From positions 1,903,286 through 1,967,285 of the forward strand of contig JAJUBI010000004.1 of the NCBI GenBank assembly GCA_022419385.1: DNA of 64,000 nt, written 5' to 3'. How positions within the stretch are numbered: the first letter of the stretch is position 1; the number at the start of each line of letters is the position of its first letter. The position numbers and the translations under genes are program-made. Positions 47,444-58,066 of the stretch are shown here, in pieces. This DNA is from Paraconiothyrium sp. Pb-2020 (taxonomy: Eukaryota; Ascomycota; Dothideomycetes; Pleosporales; Didymosphaeriaceae). The notes beneath the pieces are model-generated. The model searched no databases. It was not told the origin of the DNA and worked only from the letters and a program-made list of their open reading frames with translations.

Positions 47444-49473
47444 ATGGCCTCTCGCGCTATCCCCTCGCACCTGAAGCCCTCCGCCGCTGCGGGCAATGGC
47501 GATTCAGAGGGTGGCCAGCGTCACCACGGCAAGACTGCCTCTCACTTCGTAAGTACACCTATTCTTTTGTCCCTGCATCCTCCCGGGACTTGTACCACCC
47601 TTGCTATTCCCAGTTCCTTGCCGAGCTCGGGCAGCTGTAGTATCAGCCGTTTGTTTCAGATATCTTCGAAGGGGAGCTGCTCCCTCTAATTTCCATCGCA
47701 AGAGGCGGTGACGACACAGCTGCGAAAGGAGCACCCCGCTAGACCCGAAGATATCAACACTTCGAGTCCTTCCAGGCCTCGTATCTTCCAGTTCAGCAGG
47801 ACCCGAGCAGACTGCCCGTCTTGAAGGGCTGGCCCAGCTACTTGTCTTGTCACTCAACCTCCGCTCGTTCTACTCTGTGACCAGTGTTACCCACCATGTC
47901 ACTCGCAACCACAACAAGCCGAGCAACGGTTCTCTTCAGCAACAAGCAGCCTTTGGACGGCATCTTGGAATCGAGACTGACGGCAATGGACTCGGATCTA
48001 ACAGAAGACCAGGCTTTTGAGAACACCTCAACCAACGTCGCCGCCTCGCAGATGCGAAATGCCCTCAACAAGCTCACCGACTCGGTGACGAACCCAGAGG
48101 AGAAGAAGGTACGTATACCAAGATCCCCAATGGTCATTTCCTGCATAGTAAGGATGCCGTATTGAGGGCTCTCTCGCCCTCATTCGCTATCCAGCGCTTG
48201 CAGAATATGCGCCCACCTTATAATCAGGTCCATGGATGCTAACACTTCGCAGCGTTTCGAGACCGAGATGGACAATTTCTTCGCGCTCTTCCGACGATAC
48301 CTCAACGACAAAGCCAAGGGCACTACCATTGACTGGAACCGCATTGCTCCTCCAAAGGCTGAGCAGGTCGTCAACTACGATGACTTGGCCAACTCCGAGG
48401 CGGTCGAATATCTGAACAAATTGGCTGTAGTAAAGCTTAACGGTGGTCTCGGTACCTCCATGGGTTGTGTTGGTCCCAAGTCAGTCATCGAGGTCCGCGA
48501 CGGCATGTCCTTCCTCGACTTGTCGGTGCGCCAGATCGAGTACCTGAACCGGCAATACGACGTGAATGTACCATTCGTACTCATGAACTCGTTCAACACC
48601 GATCAGGATACCGCCAACATCATCAAGAAGTACGAAGGTCACAACATTGATATCCTCACCTTCAACCAGTCCAAGTACCCCCGTGTGCTTAAGGATTCGC
48701 TTCTACCGGCGCCCAAGTCTGCCGACTCCGACATCGCCAACTGGTATCCGCCAGGCCATGGTGACGTTTTCGAGTCGCTCTACAACTCCGGTATCCTTGA
48801 CAAGCTCATCGACCGTGGTATTGAGTACATCTTCCTTTCCAACGCTGACAACTTGGGCGCTGTCGTCGATCTCCGCATCCTTCAGCACATGGTAGACTCC
48901 AAGGCAGAGTATATCATGGAGTTGACCGACAAGACCAAGGCCGATGTCAAGGGTGGCACCATCATTGATTACGAGGGCTCCGTCCGTCTTCTTGAAATCG
49001 CACAGGTGCCCAAGGAGCATGTCAACGAGTTCAAGTCGATCAAGAAGTTCAAATACTTCAACACCAACAACATTTGGATGAACCTCAAGGCGATCAAGCG
49101 CGTTGTGGAGAACAACGAGCTCGCGATGGAGATTATTCCCAACGGCAAGTCCATCCCCGCAGACAAGAAGGGCGAGGCCGATGTTTCGGTTCTTCAGCTC
49201 GAGACGGCTGTCGGTGCCGCCATCCGTCACTTCAAGAACGCACATGGTGTCAACGTGCCCAGGAGACGTTTCTTGCCCGTCAAGACCTGCTCAGACCTGA
49301 TGCTCGTCAAGTCCGACCTCTACACCCTCTCGCACGGCCAGTTGGTCATCGACCCCAACCGATTCGGCCCTGCCCCTCTGATCAAGCTTGGCGGCGACTT
49401 CAAGAAGGTTTCGAGCTTCCAGTCGCGTATTCCGTCGATCCCCAAGATTGTGGAGCTTGACCACCTGACCTGA
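47444..49473 (+). CDS. UGP1: UTP-glucose-1-phosphate uridylyltransferase, apparently truncated by a 5-bp duplication
   Basis: Makes UDP-glucose for glucan, glycogen and glycosylation. Exons 47444-47548, 48013-48108 and 48253-49473 give 473 residues as read; introns are 464 and 144 nt. The first junction joins HGKTASHF to AFENTSTNVAASQ, as in fungal UGPases. Catalytic and uridine-site motifs are intact: KLNGGLGTSMGCVGPKS, NSFNTDQDT, WYPPGHGDVFESL, NADNLGAVVDL, ELTDKTKADVKGGT, FNTNNIWMNL, LPVKTCSDLMLVKSDLY. At 49467-49478 the bases read CTGACCTGACCA: TGACC is doubled, giving an in-frame TGA straight after VELDHLT. Conserved C-terminal residues (about 49, ending LRLLEH then TAG at 49625) lie in the next frame. 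That segment forms the end of the beta-helix used in oligomer assembly. Either a true lesion or a sequence error. Confidence 0.9.
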
Positions 49474-49625
49474 CCATTACGGGCCCGGTCAACCTTGGCC
49501 GGGGCGTAACGTTGAAGGGTACGGTCATCATTGTCGCAACCGAGGGCCAGACTATTGATATCCCGCCGGGTTCCATCCTCGAGAACGTTGTCGTCCAGGG
49601 ATCGCTCAGGCTTCTTGAGCACTAG
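49474..49625 (+). pseudogene. UGP1: Out-of-frame C-terminal continuation of UGPase
   Basis: Reading in the +2 frame from about 49479, the sequence encodes ITGPVNLGRGVTLKGT, then TIDIPPGSILENVVVQGS and a final LLEH before TAG at 49623-49625. This is the conserved C-terminus of fungal UGPase, displaced only by the five-base TGACC duplication just upstream. No donor/acceptor pair can remove five bases, so splicing does not explain it. See the UGPase entry. Confidence 0.85.
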
Positions 49626-50198
49626 AAGCGTGGTTTGTTTGCGTAGTAGAATTACCCAGGCATTTGAATTAGGTGTTGAGCAGTGAACTCGCATTCACGA
49701 TCAAAACAGCATGTATGCTCCTTGTAGCTAGATAGGCAGGGGTATATGGCTACGCCATCATGACTATGGATTGTAATACAGACTAAGATATTCGAATGCG
49801 GACAGCAAACCGTGCGTGGTGTGTGTTGCTGCCTGAGCCGGGTCGGTGCCTGAACGCTTCGCCCTGCGGCAGCGTGAGGTCATGGCATCTGCCCCCCACC
49901 AAGCCACCTCATCGCGTGCAACGCACCACTCGCAGGCCTGCATCGCGCCCTGGAGGCGCAGCCAACACTTGGCTGCCTCGCGCAAGCTTCCGCAGCCTTG
50001 CCTTGATCAACGACGCGTCCTGGACCGTCCAAATATATGTGTATGCCGGAGTGCTGGCGTGACATTGGCATTGCTGCCCAGCTGTGAGCAGCATTCCCGA
50101 GCTTCACCGCAAGTCGAACCGCGCGCTATCAGCGCAACCCAGCGCAAACATAGTCAACGCCCAACCGCCCATGAAAGCTACATGCGCAGTTCATCCCT
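49626..50198. other. Intergenic between UGPase and DUF7514 genes
   Basis: GC-rich 573-bp spacer open in several frames on both strands without domain content. Treated as 3' UTR plus promoter. Confidence 0.5.
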
Positions 50199-51979
50199 AT
50201 GGCTTCGGACCCAAACGACGCAAGTGCAGGTGCACAACAGGCTGGGAACGCAGATGCGGCGCAGAAAGAGGCCAAGGATTATTGGGGATATCTGATCAAG
50301 CCGGACAAATGTGGGACACAACTGTTCGATCGCCTGCTTAAAGGCATTGCGGAGGTCATTGTGAGTCAACGTGCCTGAAGGACTGCTGGATCGGCTGACG
50401 GCTTAACTATCGCTGATGCATGAGACCGCAACAGAGCAAGACATTCGAGCCCACAGAGTCGCCCGACCTCACGCCCTCTCAGATCGCCGCCTTCTATCGC
50501 GCCGTGGGCGGAAATTACGATGTCCTCTTCGTCGAAACATCAGCTACATCCTTATCCTTCATATACCGTTCGCTCGGCGCTTTTCACAGCCTACAGCCCG
50601 CACCCAATGATGACGGCTATTCATCGCCAACTGTTCCTGCGTTAAAGAAGCAAGGATTTGTAACATGGCAGACGATACAGTTATTGCTTGGTCCAGAGGA
50701 GCATGTGTCATTCCTACAGAATGCAGTGAAGCAATTTGATGTCGTAGACCCAGAAACAGGTAACATATTCCCAAAGGTGCTACCTGCCGAGTCCCTGCCA
50801 GATAAACCAGATGATGCCATGGAAGCTTGGTACGAAACCGTCGCCCAGCGCCTGAAACGTGAAGCGGAAGAAGATGGCGGGGAGAATGAGAAGGCACCGC
50901 ACGTTCGTGTCAACGTGAACGAACATGGCCCACGTACATCGACAGAGTACTCTGGCGACTCGGCGGATGAGAAGCATGCAGCTGCAAGCTACTTCTCGGA
51001 TCCTCTGTATCGACAGTCAAGACATACCAGGCCTCCGATAATACGTCACTTTTCGAAGCAACGCGCTCACTCCTACGAGGATCCGAACCGGGGCCGGCTG
51101 ATATCGAGTGTAAGGCATATGCTGAACCCTTTTGGTAAGAGTAGGAGAATGCCTGGCAGGTACGAGGAGGATAGCCTCTCAGACGACGATAGGACGCCTG
51201 TGGCACCAGTGCCTCCACCTGCTCCCCGCTACGTCTCCCACGGCTCGCACACCCCGCAGAGCTCACACAAACGGCCTCACCCTCCGAGACGCGAAAGCAC
51301 AATGTCCACGACAGACTCAGAGTCTGACTCCGACGGCCCTTCCCGCCGAAGAAGCCCCATCCTCCGCCAGAGACGCTCCCACGAGCCCGCCACCAGCCCA
51401 AGAGAGTACTTCCCTCCCCCCTACGAAGACCGTCGATACTCACACGCCGACGCACCCGGCCTATCACCTCAACGCAAAGAGGACGGCCCACCACCACTCT
51501 ACGGTCCGACCAAATCTCCGCTCTTCGCTACACACGTTGCCCAGATGCAAGCGCACACTTACTATGACCGCCGCCCCTCAATGCCCGCACGTGGCTCCTA
51601 CCGCCCCCACAACGTGCGCTACACCAGCGCTCCGCCCCCTCCCGAGCCCGTAGACCCGCCTTACTCCCGCGAGCGTGACGCCCATCACTCTCGGGACAGA
51701 GAGAGAGATCGTGATCGCGACGGATACGAGCGGTATCGGCGGCGCAGCGAGGAGTTCCTGCGTGAGAAGGAACGGGATAGAGAGGGATTGAGGGCAAGTG
51801 ATAGAACCAGGAGCCATGATCGGGTGAAGGATGAGTGGGATGAGAGGGACGAGCGGAGCAGGGAGAGAAGTAGGCATGGGGATGTTAGAGGTGGGAGGGC
51901 GCATCGGTATGTGAGCGGGGTGCGTGAGCAGGATGGGGTGGGTGGGAGGAGGTATCCTGTGGAGCAGCCTTGGCGGTAG
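50199..51979 (+). CDS. DUF7514-like protein with mixed-charge Arg/Asp/Glu-rich tail
   Basis: Function unknown. Two exons, 50199-50360 and 50435-51979 (74-nt intron), give 568 residues. The N-terminal 170 residues are a conserved filamentous-fungal domain that I recognise as DUF7514: WGYLIKPDKCGTQLFDRLL, LTPSQIAAFYRAVGGNYD, FIYRSLGAFHSLQPAPNDDG, WQTIQLLLGPEEHV and a final AWYETVAQRLKREAEE. The remaining 400 residues look disordered: Pro-rich and Ser-rich patches, many SR/RS pairs, and a terminal mixed-charge region with repeated RERD/DRDR blocks (from about residue 460). Such tails often mark proteins that enter condensates or bind RNA, but that is inference. The start ATG lies just before MASDPNDASAG. 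No membrane span. Confidence 0.8.
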
Positions 51980-52838
51980 AGAGATGAGTTCGAATGATTG
52001 GTATAGTGCGGAGCGGAGTCGGGTGTCTCGGGCGTGTGCAGGCGAGTATGCTGTGGAACGGGGGGAGTATGTGGAGAGATCGCGGATTTGCGATCAACTT
52101 TTTGCCAAGTCTTCAGTGCGGTATTGGTATTTCTCTCTTCCCAGTTCTTCATTTCCTTTACATGGCGTCTGGCCGGCTACATATATCCCCTTCGGCGAAT
52201 AAATTCCTTTTTCTAGTGCTTAGCGTTGGCATAGTAAGTGCGCATGCAGCATACATGCAGCGAATTTGTAGCATGCATAATCCGAGAAAGAGCGCGGTGG
52301 CACATGCAAGTCGTGCAATGGATAATGACTATTAATGAATGGAAGAATGAGTATTGTGAGCTGCCTGATGTAGAGTCTCAGTAGATTGGATGATAGGTCC
52401 CTAGGAGGGATATTAACCATGTACGATAGGATGGTAGAAACACAATCTGTAAATCATGTTAATCATCGAACGTCTAGGAGTAGAACACGGCTGCTCTGGC
52501 GTCGTGGATCTGGCGTTGGAACATGGCTGATCACGCGGATGGTTGCTATGTCTTTAGGCACGCGACATGTATAAAGGATCTCCAACTTATCTCTAGTGAC
52601 CTCATGATCAAAGTGAGGATGCGTCTGCGTACGCATATTGCCATGTCCTAAGCTAATAGCATGTTGGAGCATTGGTCAGATAACGGTTATTATTCTTTAT
52701 AAACACGACTGTCGGAGAGTCTTTACAGAAGAGCGTAAAACATAAGATGCCCAGGCAAGCTCTCAAGGCGACAATATTATAGACTTGGCATTCTCAGTTG
52801 CCGTTAGGCATCAGGAAAGTCCTCGCCCTCTTCGTCTT
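51980..52838. other. Convergent intergenic region
   Basis: 3' flank of the DUF7514 gene. Short open frames only (up to 113 codons overlapping the end of the coding region); nothing supported. Confidence 0.5.
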
Positions 52839-53453
52839 CTACTGCCTCTCGCTCATCTTCCTCTTCCATTTGAGCACATACTTCGCCATACACACTGTCG
52901 CCTTGAGCTTCCTCACCGACTCTAGCTTATATGCATCGATATCTTCTTGCTTTACCTCGAATCGTTCCCGGAGCTGATTCAACCACTCTTCTCGCGGTAG
53001 CAATTTCCCTCCCACTACAATGCTATCATAAGGCAAGCTCGCCCATTTATCTTCATCATATCTTGGTAGGTAGAGCAACTCGGGCTCTTTGTTGCAGACG
53101 AGTGGGCTGATTCGAGGAGCTTCTCATGACAGCTTAGTCTCCGAAGCTTTCCGATGGAGGAAGAGAGGTGAGGCTATTGGGGAGGAAAAGGGGATATGTG
53201 CCTGTACGTGGATAGCGGTTGCCCCTGTAGCGAGCTTCCCGCTTCAGCTGGGGTAGCAGCCTGAAGCAAGTCCTTCACAAAAAGACGAAGCTACCGCGAT
53301 GCTATAGGCATGACTGTAGATCTTTCGCATAGCTGGGAATCTGGATTGCCGATTCTCGGCCATGCGCTTATTATCAAATGTTTCAACCAGCAGGGGGCCT
53401 TTACATATTAGCTCAAACGCTAAGAATCGAAGGCCTTTCTGTGTCATTGGCAT
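52839..53453 (-). pseudogene. Small unrecognised ORF interrupted by two in-frame TGA codons (relic or spliced gene)
   Basis: From ATG at 53453 one minus-strand frame runs to TAG at 52839 with only two stops, both TGA, near 53246 and 53141. The segments look coding: MPMTQKGLRFLAFELICKG and MRKIYSHAYSIAVASSF before the first stop; LLYLPRYDEDKWASLPYDS, LLPREEWLNQLRERFEV and a Lys-rich helix after the second. I do not recognise the family. Either a pseudogene in which CGA codons became TGA, or a two-exon gene whose intron spans both stops (possible donor GTAGCT near 53286 and acceptor in TCATGAG near 53138). Neither reading is strong. Confidence 0.35.
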
Positions 53454-53722
53454 GCTTCCTTATAATTACCATGGGCACACGCAAATTCTTGTGTAATATG
53501 TTTCAGCGAAAGGATCCATGGATACGAAGGTAGCATGTGACTCTTGATAGCTCTGTGCTAGTCCCAATCTAGTATCGTTCGATTTGATCTTACGCCAAGC
53601 ACCTGTGAGCGAGGCACCTCCATCTACGGTGCACTTGCATCGTCCTCGTGAACTCCCGACTCAGCTTTTCCGAGCCTCGGGCAACGATGTAGAAGATTTT
53701 CATCAGCATCTATGGTGCAAGC

Positions 53723-55958
53723 ATGTCGTTTGACAGCTCATTGAGTCCCTCGACGTGGAGCTCGTCCTCAAGCCCCACTACAAGCTTCAGCTCGACAACC
53801 CACGAAGTACGACGTAGCCGGAGTCGTCGTCGACGTTCAAGCGCTAGTGAACATGATCGAAATCTTGCCAAATTTGCCAGGACGAGCTCTCATTATGGTA
53901 TTACGCCGTACCGCCAGATTGCCGATTCGCAACCCCTCTGCCGCCCATGCCATAGGTTGAATTTGAATCGCATTGTCACCTCAAGAAAACAAGTAACGTC
54001 AACGTTAGGAGAATTCATTGCTTACCTAAATTGGGATGCAGACTCGGGCTGCACACTCTGCGCTTTCTTCATATCTATGCGCGTTCCGCACCCTCATCGT
54101 AATTCGAATGATGGTAAAGATGAAGTGCAAGAGACTGGCTATCACCTCCGCGCATTCTCGGCTATGCTCTCATATCGAGAATACTTCTTACGTCCGCCAA
54201 CTAACAAGAAGGCCAGCGATTCGACCGACACTATGCTTGCGGTGGTACCCAATGGCCTATTCTCAGATCTGAAGCATACACATCAGCACTATGCCGACAC
54301 CTTTGGAGCCGTGGGCTACATGTTGCCGGTAGCCTACTCCTCCCTCTCTCCCTGGCTCACAGGCCTGCCCGTAGACCCTCTCCGAGTCAATCTTTCCCTT
54401 ATCCAAAAATGGTTAAAGCAGTGCAAAAACAACCACGCCTGCACATCGCGCTGGTCACGACCCTCAGATCTCCAGTTGATTGATTGCAAGACTCTCGAAA
54501 TTGTCACCGCGCCGTCAAATTGCAACTACTTTGCCTTGAGCTACGTATGGGGCAAAAAGGGATCAGGGTCCACCCCAGCTCCCGCATCTTCGCAAGGCCC
54601 AACCCACAGCACCCGCGACCTCCTTCGTGCTGCCGCCCCTGTCGTTCGCGACGCCATCGCAGTCGTCCAAAGTCTTGGCTCAAGGTACCTATGGGTCGAC
54701 CAATACTGCATCCCTCAGACGGATCCCACGCTCAAGGCCGAACAAATTGGGAAAATGGATCTGATCTACGAAGGCGCATACTGCACCATCGTCGCCGCCT
54801 CGGGATCCAGCGACCAAGCCGGGCTCCCTGGAGTCAGCGTTGCGCGGTGCAAGCAACCCTCCTTCACGCTGGATGGCTCCGACGTGCGTCTCGTATCCTC
54901 TTTACCAGACCCGCAGGCCGCGATAAGGGCTTCGAAGTGGATGACACGGGCTTGGACGTTTCAGGAAGCACTCTGTTCGGCGCGTCGCCTTATCTTCAAC
55001 CCGCATCAGGTTTACTTCGAATGCAAAGCCATGCACAGTTGCGAAGCGGTCGAGCTGCCGCTCTCCCTACTCTCGGGCCAGCATGCCACTCCCGTCCTCT
55101 TCAGCGATGAGTGGCTCGCAGGCACGCATCGCTTCGGTGCCCTGAGCGCCTTCTGGGCCGTCGTAAAAGCCTACTCGCTGCGTTGCATGACGTTCGATTC
55201 TGACTCTCTTCCGGCGCTCGAGGGCATCCTGCGAAGATTCCAAGTCAGTCCCGCGTTTGTATACAACATATTTGGCATCCCATTGGTCCTGGAAGATGGG
55301 CCCAGGGGGGAGAAGGACGCGCTTCTCGACGCCCGGCTCTTCGTTGCGGGATTGTCCTGGCACCATGGCGGCCCGGCGCGGCGTAGGAAGCAGTTTCCCA
55401 GCTGGACGTGGGCGGGATGGGAGGGCGGCGTACAGTTGCAACGCACATTCGGGGGTGCGGGGTAAAATAAGCAATGTACGGCTGTGGGTGTATGGTGCGG
55501 ATGATGTGACGTTCCCGTGGGATATGTTCTGGGAAGGTTTTTGGAGGCCTGATGGAAAGGCGAAATGCTATGCGCGATTTGTGTCCTTGATTGTTGATGC
55601 TGACGTGTTCAAAGTCCAGCTTGTACCTAGGGTGTATCTGCATAGTCTGAGTACAGCAACGGCGGCGAAGAGTGCTGTATTCGATATGGTGAGCCCGTAT
55701 GACTCAACTGTCAAATATTCATCCGTTATGTTGCCGGTGGATTTAGTGGACGAGACGAAGATTGCGACAGAGCTCTGGGATTGTGTGGTGCTGGGAGCAA
55801 AAGCCAAGAGCGGGAACCCAGATGTTATGCTCCTTCGATGGAACGTTGATATCGCTGAGAGGATGTGGGTGGGAACACTTTGGTCTCAGAAGAGCTATGG
55901 AAAATTGTCGAGTGCGAATTTCCCGCCTTGTTTAAGGAAGAAATTCAAATTGGGTTGA
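53723..55958 (+). CDS. HET-domain protein with apparent +1 frameshift near its C-terminus
   Basis: Heterokaryon-incompatibility type protein. The first frame, 53723-55465, gives 580 residues. It has a Ser/Arg-rich N-terminus, CRPCHRLNL and DADSGCTLCAFF (a Cys-containing region common upstream of HET domains), then the HET domain at about 270-410: NYFALSYVWGKKG, RYLWVDQYCIPQTDP, DLIYEGAYCTIVAASG and RAWTFQEALCSARRLIF. FPSWTWAGWEGG follows and the frame then stops at TAA (55463-55465) after a run of five G (55450-55454). Beyond it, one frame over, coding-like sequence resumes at once (ISNVRLWVYGADDVTFPW, KCYARFVSLIVDADVF) and runs to TGA at 55956-55958, matching the usual C-terminal part of HET proteins. 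One surplus G in the run would explain this. An intron skipping to 55543 is a weaker alternative. Confidence 0.75.
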
Positions 55959-56116
55959 GTGGGACAGTCTCGTCCCACCAAGAAGCTGGAGAAACGAAGA
56001 TTCTATTTCAGGATGGACCGATTGCTACTATATAAGCTGGAAAGACGTAAGCCCCCTCACGAAGATACAAAGGCCACGATTTACCATGTGCAGGAACAAG
56101 ACGTCCACCAATGAAT

Positions 56117-57005
56117 TTACTCGTTGATGCGATGCTGCCACACTTCCTGCTCAGCCCTTGCAGAGTAAGTGCTTGCACCCAAGATCGCTTGCATCTGTTC
56201 AACACCGGTGAACATGATCTGCCTAGCAACAAACCACCTGATACCTTCGTGGCAAGGCGGACTGGTCAAGCTACCTTGATAGGTCCAGAATTCGTTGAAG
56301 TGTAGCACCGACTCCAAAGCAAGAGAAAGATCTAAATCCACGGGCTCTTGGGTTTGCATTTCATCGAAACCAATCATGGGAGGGAGCTGGTCGAAGAAGG
56401 TGTTGTTGAAGTTACCGGGGTCAAGACGGAAGGCTAAAACAGCGCCCTCGTGGCCTTCGGCATCGACGTGAACGAAGTGCATCTCGGCCTTACTGCGATC
56501 GCCTCCGACTGAGTGATCAGCTGGGGCGTGGATGTGCCAACCCTTGAGATACAGTGTCTCATTGTCGTAAGTGAAGCTGGGATGCGATGTCCAGTCTCCA
56601 TTGTGAGCTACCGTAAAAGCGGGACCATAGCCCCAATTGGCGAAATTGCCTGCGACTGAGCCGTTGTAATTGAACTTTGGAACATGATTGAGTGATAGTC
56701 CATTGCCAAGGGAGAGGGCAATAGGCGATTGCTGTGTTCCAGTTTGGCAGAGACGGTAGTCAGGACTCAGCTTGCCCCAATTGAAGGACGCCTGCATAAC
56801 ACTATTAGCAACAAACTCTTGGTAATCGATGGACCGGAATATAGACCTCATATGCCCAGATGTTTTGTGTGGTGTTGGCATTGGGATTCTGCGCAGAGTC
56901 GGTCTGTCGACCTTGCAAAGGCAATGGCTTGTTGTTAGAGTGCTGGGGGCATCCAAGAATCGACGGGGCTAAAGCAGCGAAGAAGACTGTGGATAACAAT
57001 AGCAT
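56117..57005 (-). CDS. Secreted alpha-class carbonic anhydrase
   Basis: Zinc enzyme hydrating CO2 to bicarbonate, about 277 residues, exported. Two exons, 57005-56847 and 56791-56117, with a 55-nt intron (donor GTCTAT, acceptor TATGCAG) joining IWAYE to ASFNWGKLSPDY. A signal peptide (MLLLSTVFFAALAPSILG) precedes a Gln/Asn-rich linker. Alpha-CA features: QQSPIALSLGNG, zinc ligands in WHIHAPADHS (two His) and AEMHFVHVDAEG (third His), and TSPPCHEGIRWFV near the substrate pocket. The LKGWHIHAPADHSVGGDR block is the standard signature. Several NxS/T sites suggest glycosylation. A minus-strand TATAAGG lies about 65 bp before the start. Possible roles are external CO2/pH handling; not shown. Confidence 0.92.
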
Positions 57006-58066
57006 GATGATACACGGTCTTGCGACTGTTAAACGATATGATGGTCCTCTAGTTGTGCGAGGAAGGATCCTTATAAAGTGCACGAAATGAGCTCCGCCTC
57101 AACTCCATTTCCACACTGCCGCGTCGCAACGGGGACTTGCCAAGGAAAGTACTACACTTGGAGGGCAACTGGAGTGAATGCCGTTTGTGCCAAGAGCCAT
57201 GGTCTTTCTAAGCACTTGTACAGCCGCCGTGCACACGTAATAAATCCAGCTGGAACGCGGGAAGCTGCGCATGGATTTGAGCATGTGCAGGCTCCAGCCT
57301 TCGGGTTATCAGTAAGTACCTCGTCGGATTGATGAGGCGAAATGCGGAATGATCAGCATGTCTCCTGTTGTGAGATGGCGGTCTTGGCCATTAACATTCG
57401 GTGACTTTGTTCGGGGTCTTGGCAACAAGAAAAGCGCCTGGCACGAAGCCTAACCATGGAGATGCAGGCCGTCCATGTGCTTACTACAGTTTGGCAGGGC
57501 AGGACTCCTAAGATCGGTCTTCGCGCAGGTGCGTTGACGCTATCTCAGATCTTGTGTTGGCGATCTACCAGAAGGCTTCGAACCGTCCACCTGGATCAAA
57601 CGATCTCAGCCGCACTTAGCAACCTGCTACATTACGACCGCGAGTATTGTATGCTAGTTACACATATCGGGGCAGGTTTGGTGCCAAGCTTGACGATGTC
57701 TGCAGCGCTTGTCAAAGCCTTGGAGTCGTTGCTCAGCCTGGATGGACTCAAAAGAAGTCGTTTCAAAAACGGGCGGGGACGGTGACTCTCGGGCCGTCCT
57801 CTCGATGGCTGTAGCAGTCGGTGGGAGTTGCGCATCGACGGTTGAAGCAGGCGTGATGGACAATGGCTAGATTGCCTGGGCCAATGGAAGGTTGGATATG
57901 ATTACCAGGGCACCCGTGGATGAACCTGTGTACATTACGTGATTACTTGACTGCAGGTGCCCAGGTGCGATTCTAGAATCAGATACCCAACGCTCCTGGT
58001 GGTATCGATCGATTTGAGAGCGTTATCATATCTAGATACTTTGATGCTTTATCAATCGCTTTGCCT
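57006..58066. other. Intergenic upstream of carbonic anhydrase gene and 3' of MFS gene
   Basis: About 1 kb. Only short or overlapping open frames; no gene supported. Confidence 0.5.
57069..57075 (-). promoter_or_regulatory. TATA box of the carbonic anhydrase gene
   Basis: TATAAGG on the minus strand about 65 bp upstream of the ATG at 57005. Sequence and distance only. Confidence 0.4.

Noticed and set aside
55450..55542. Intron explanation for the HET frame break
   Set aside because: Phase-compatible sites exist but the donors are weak and the intron would remove protein-like sequence that matches the HET C-terminal pattern; kept as a minor alternative.
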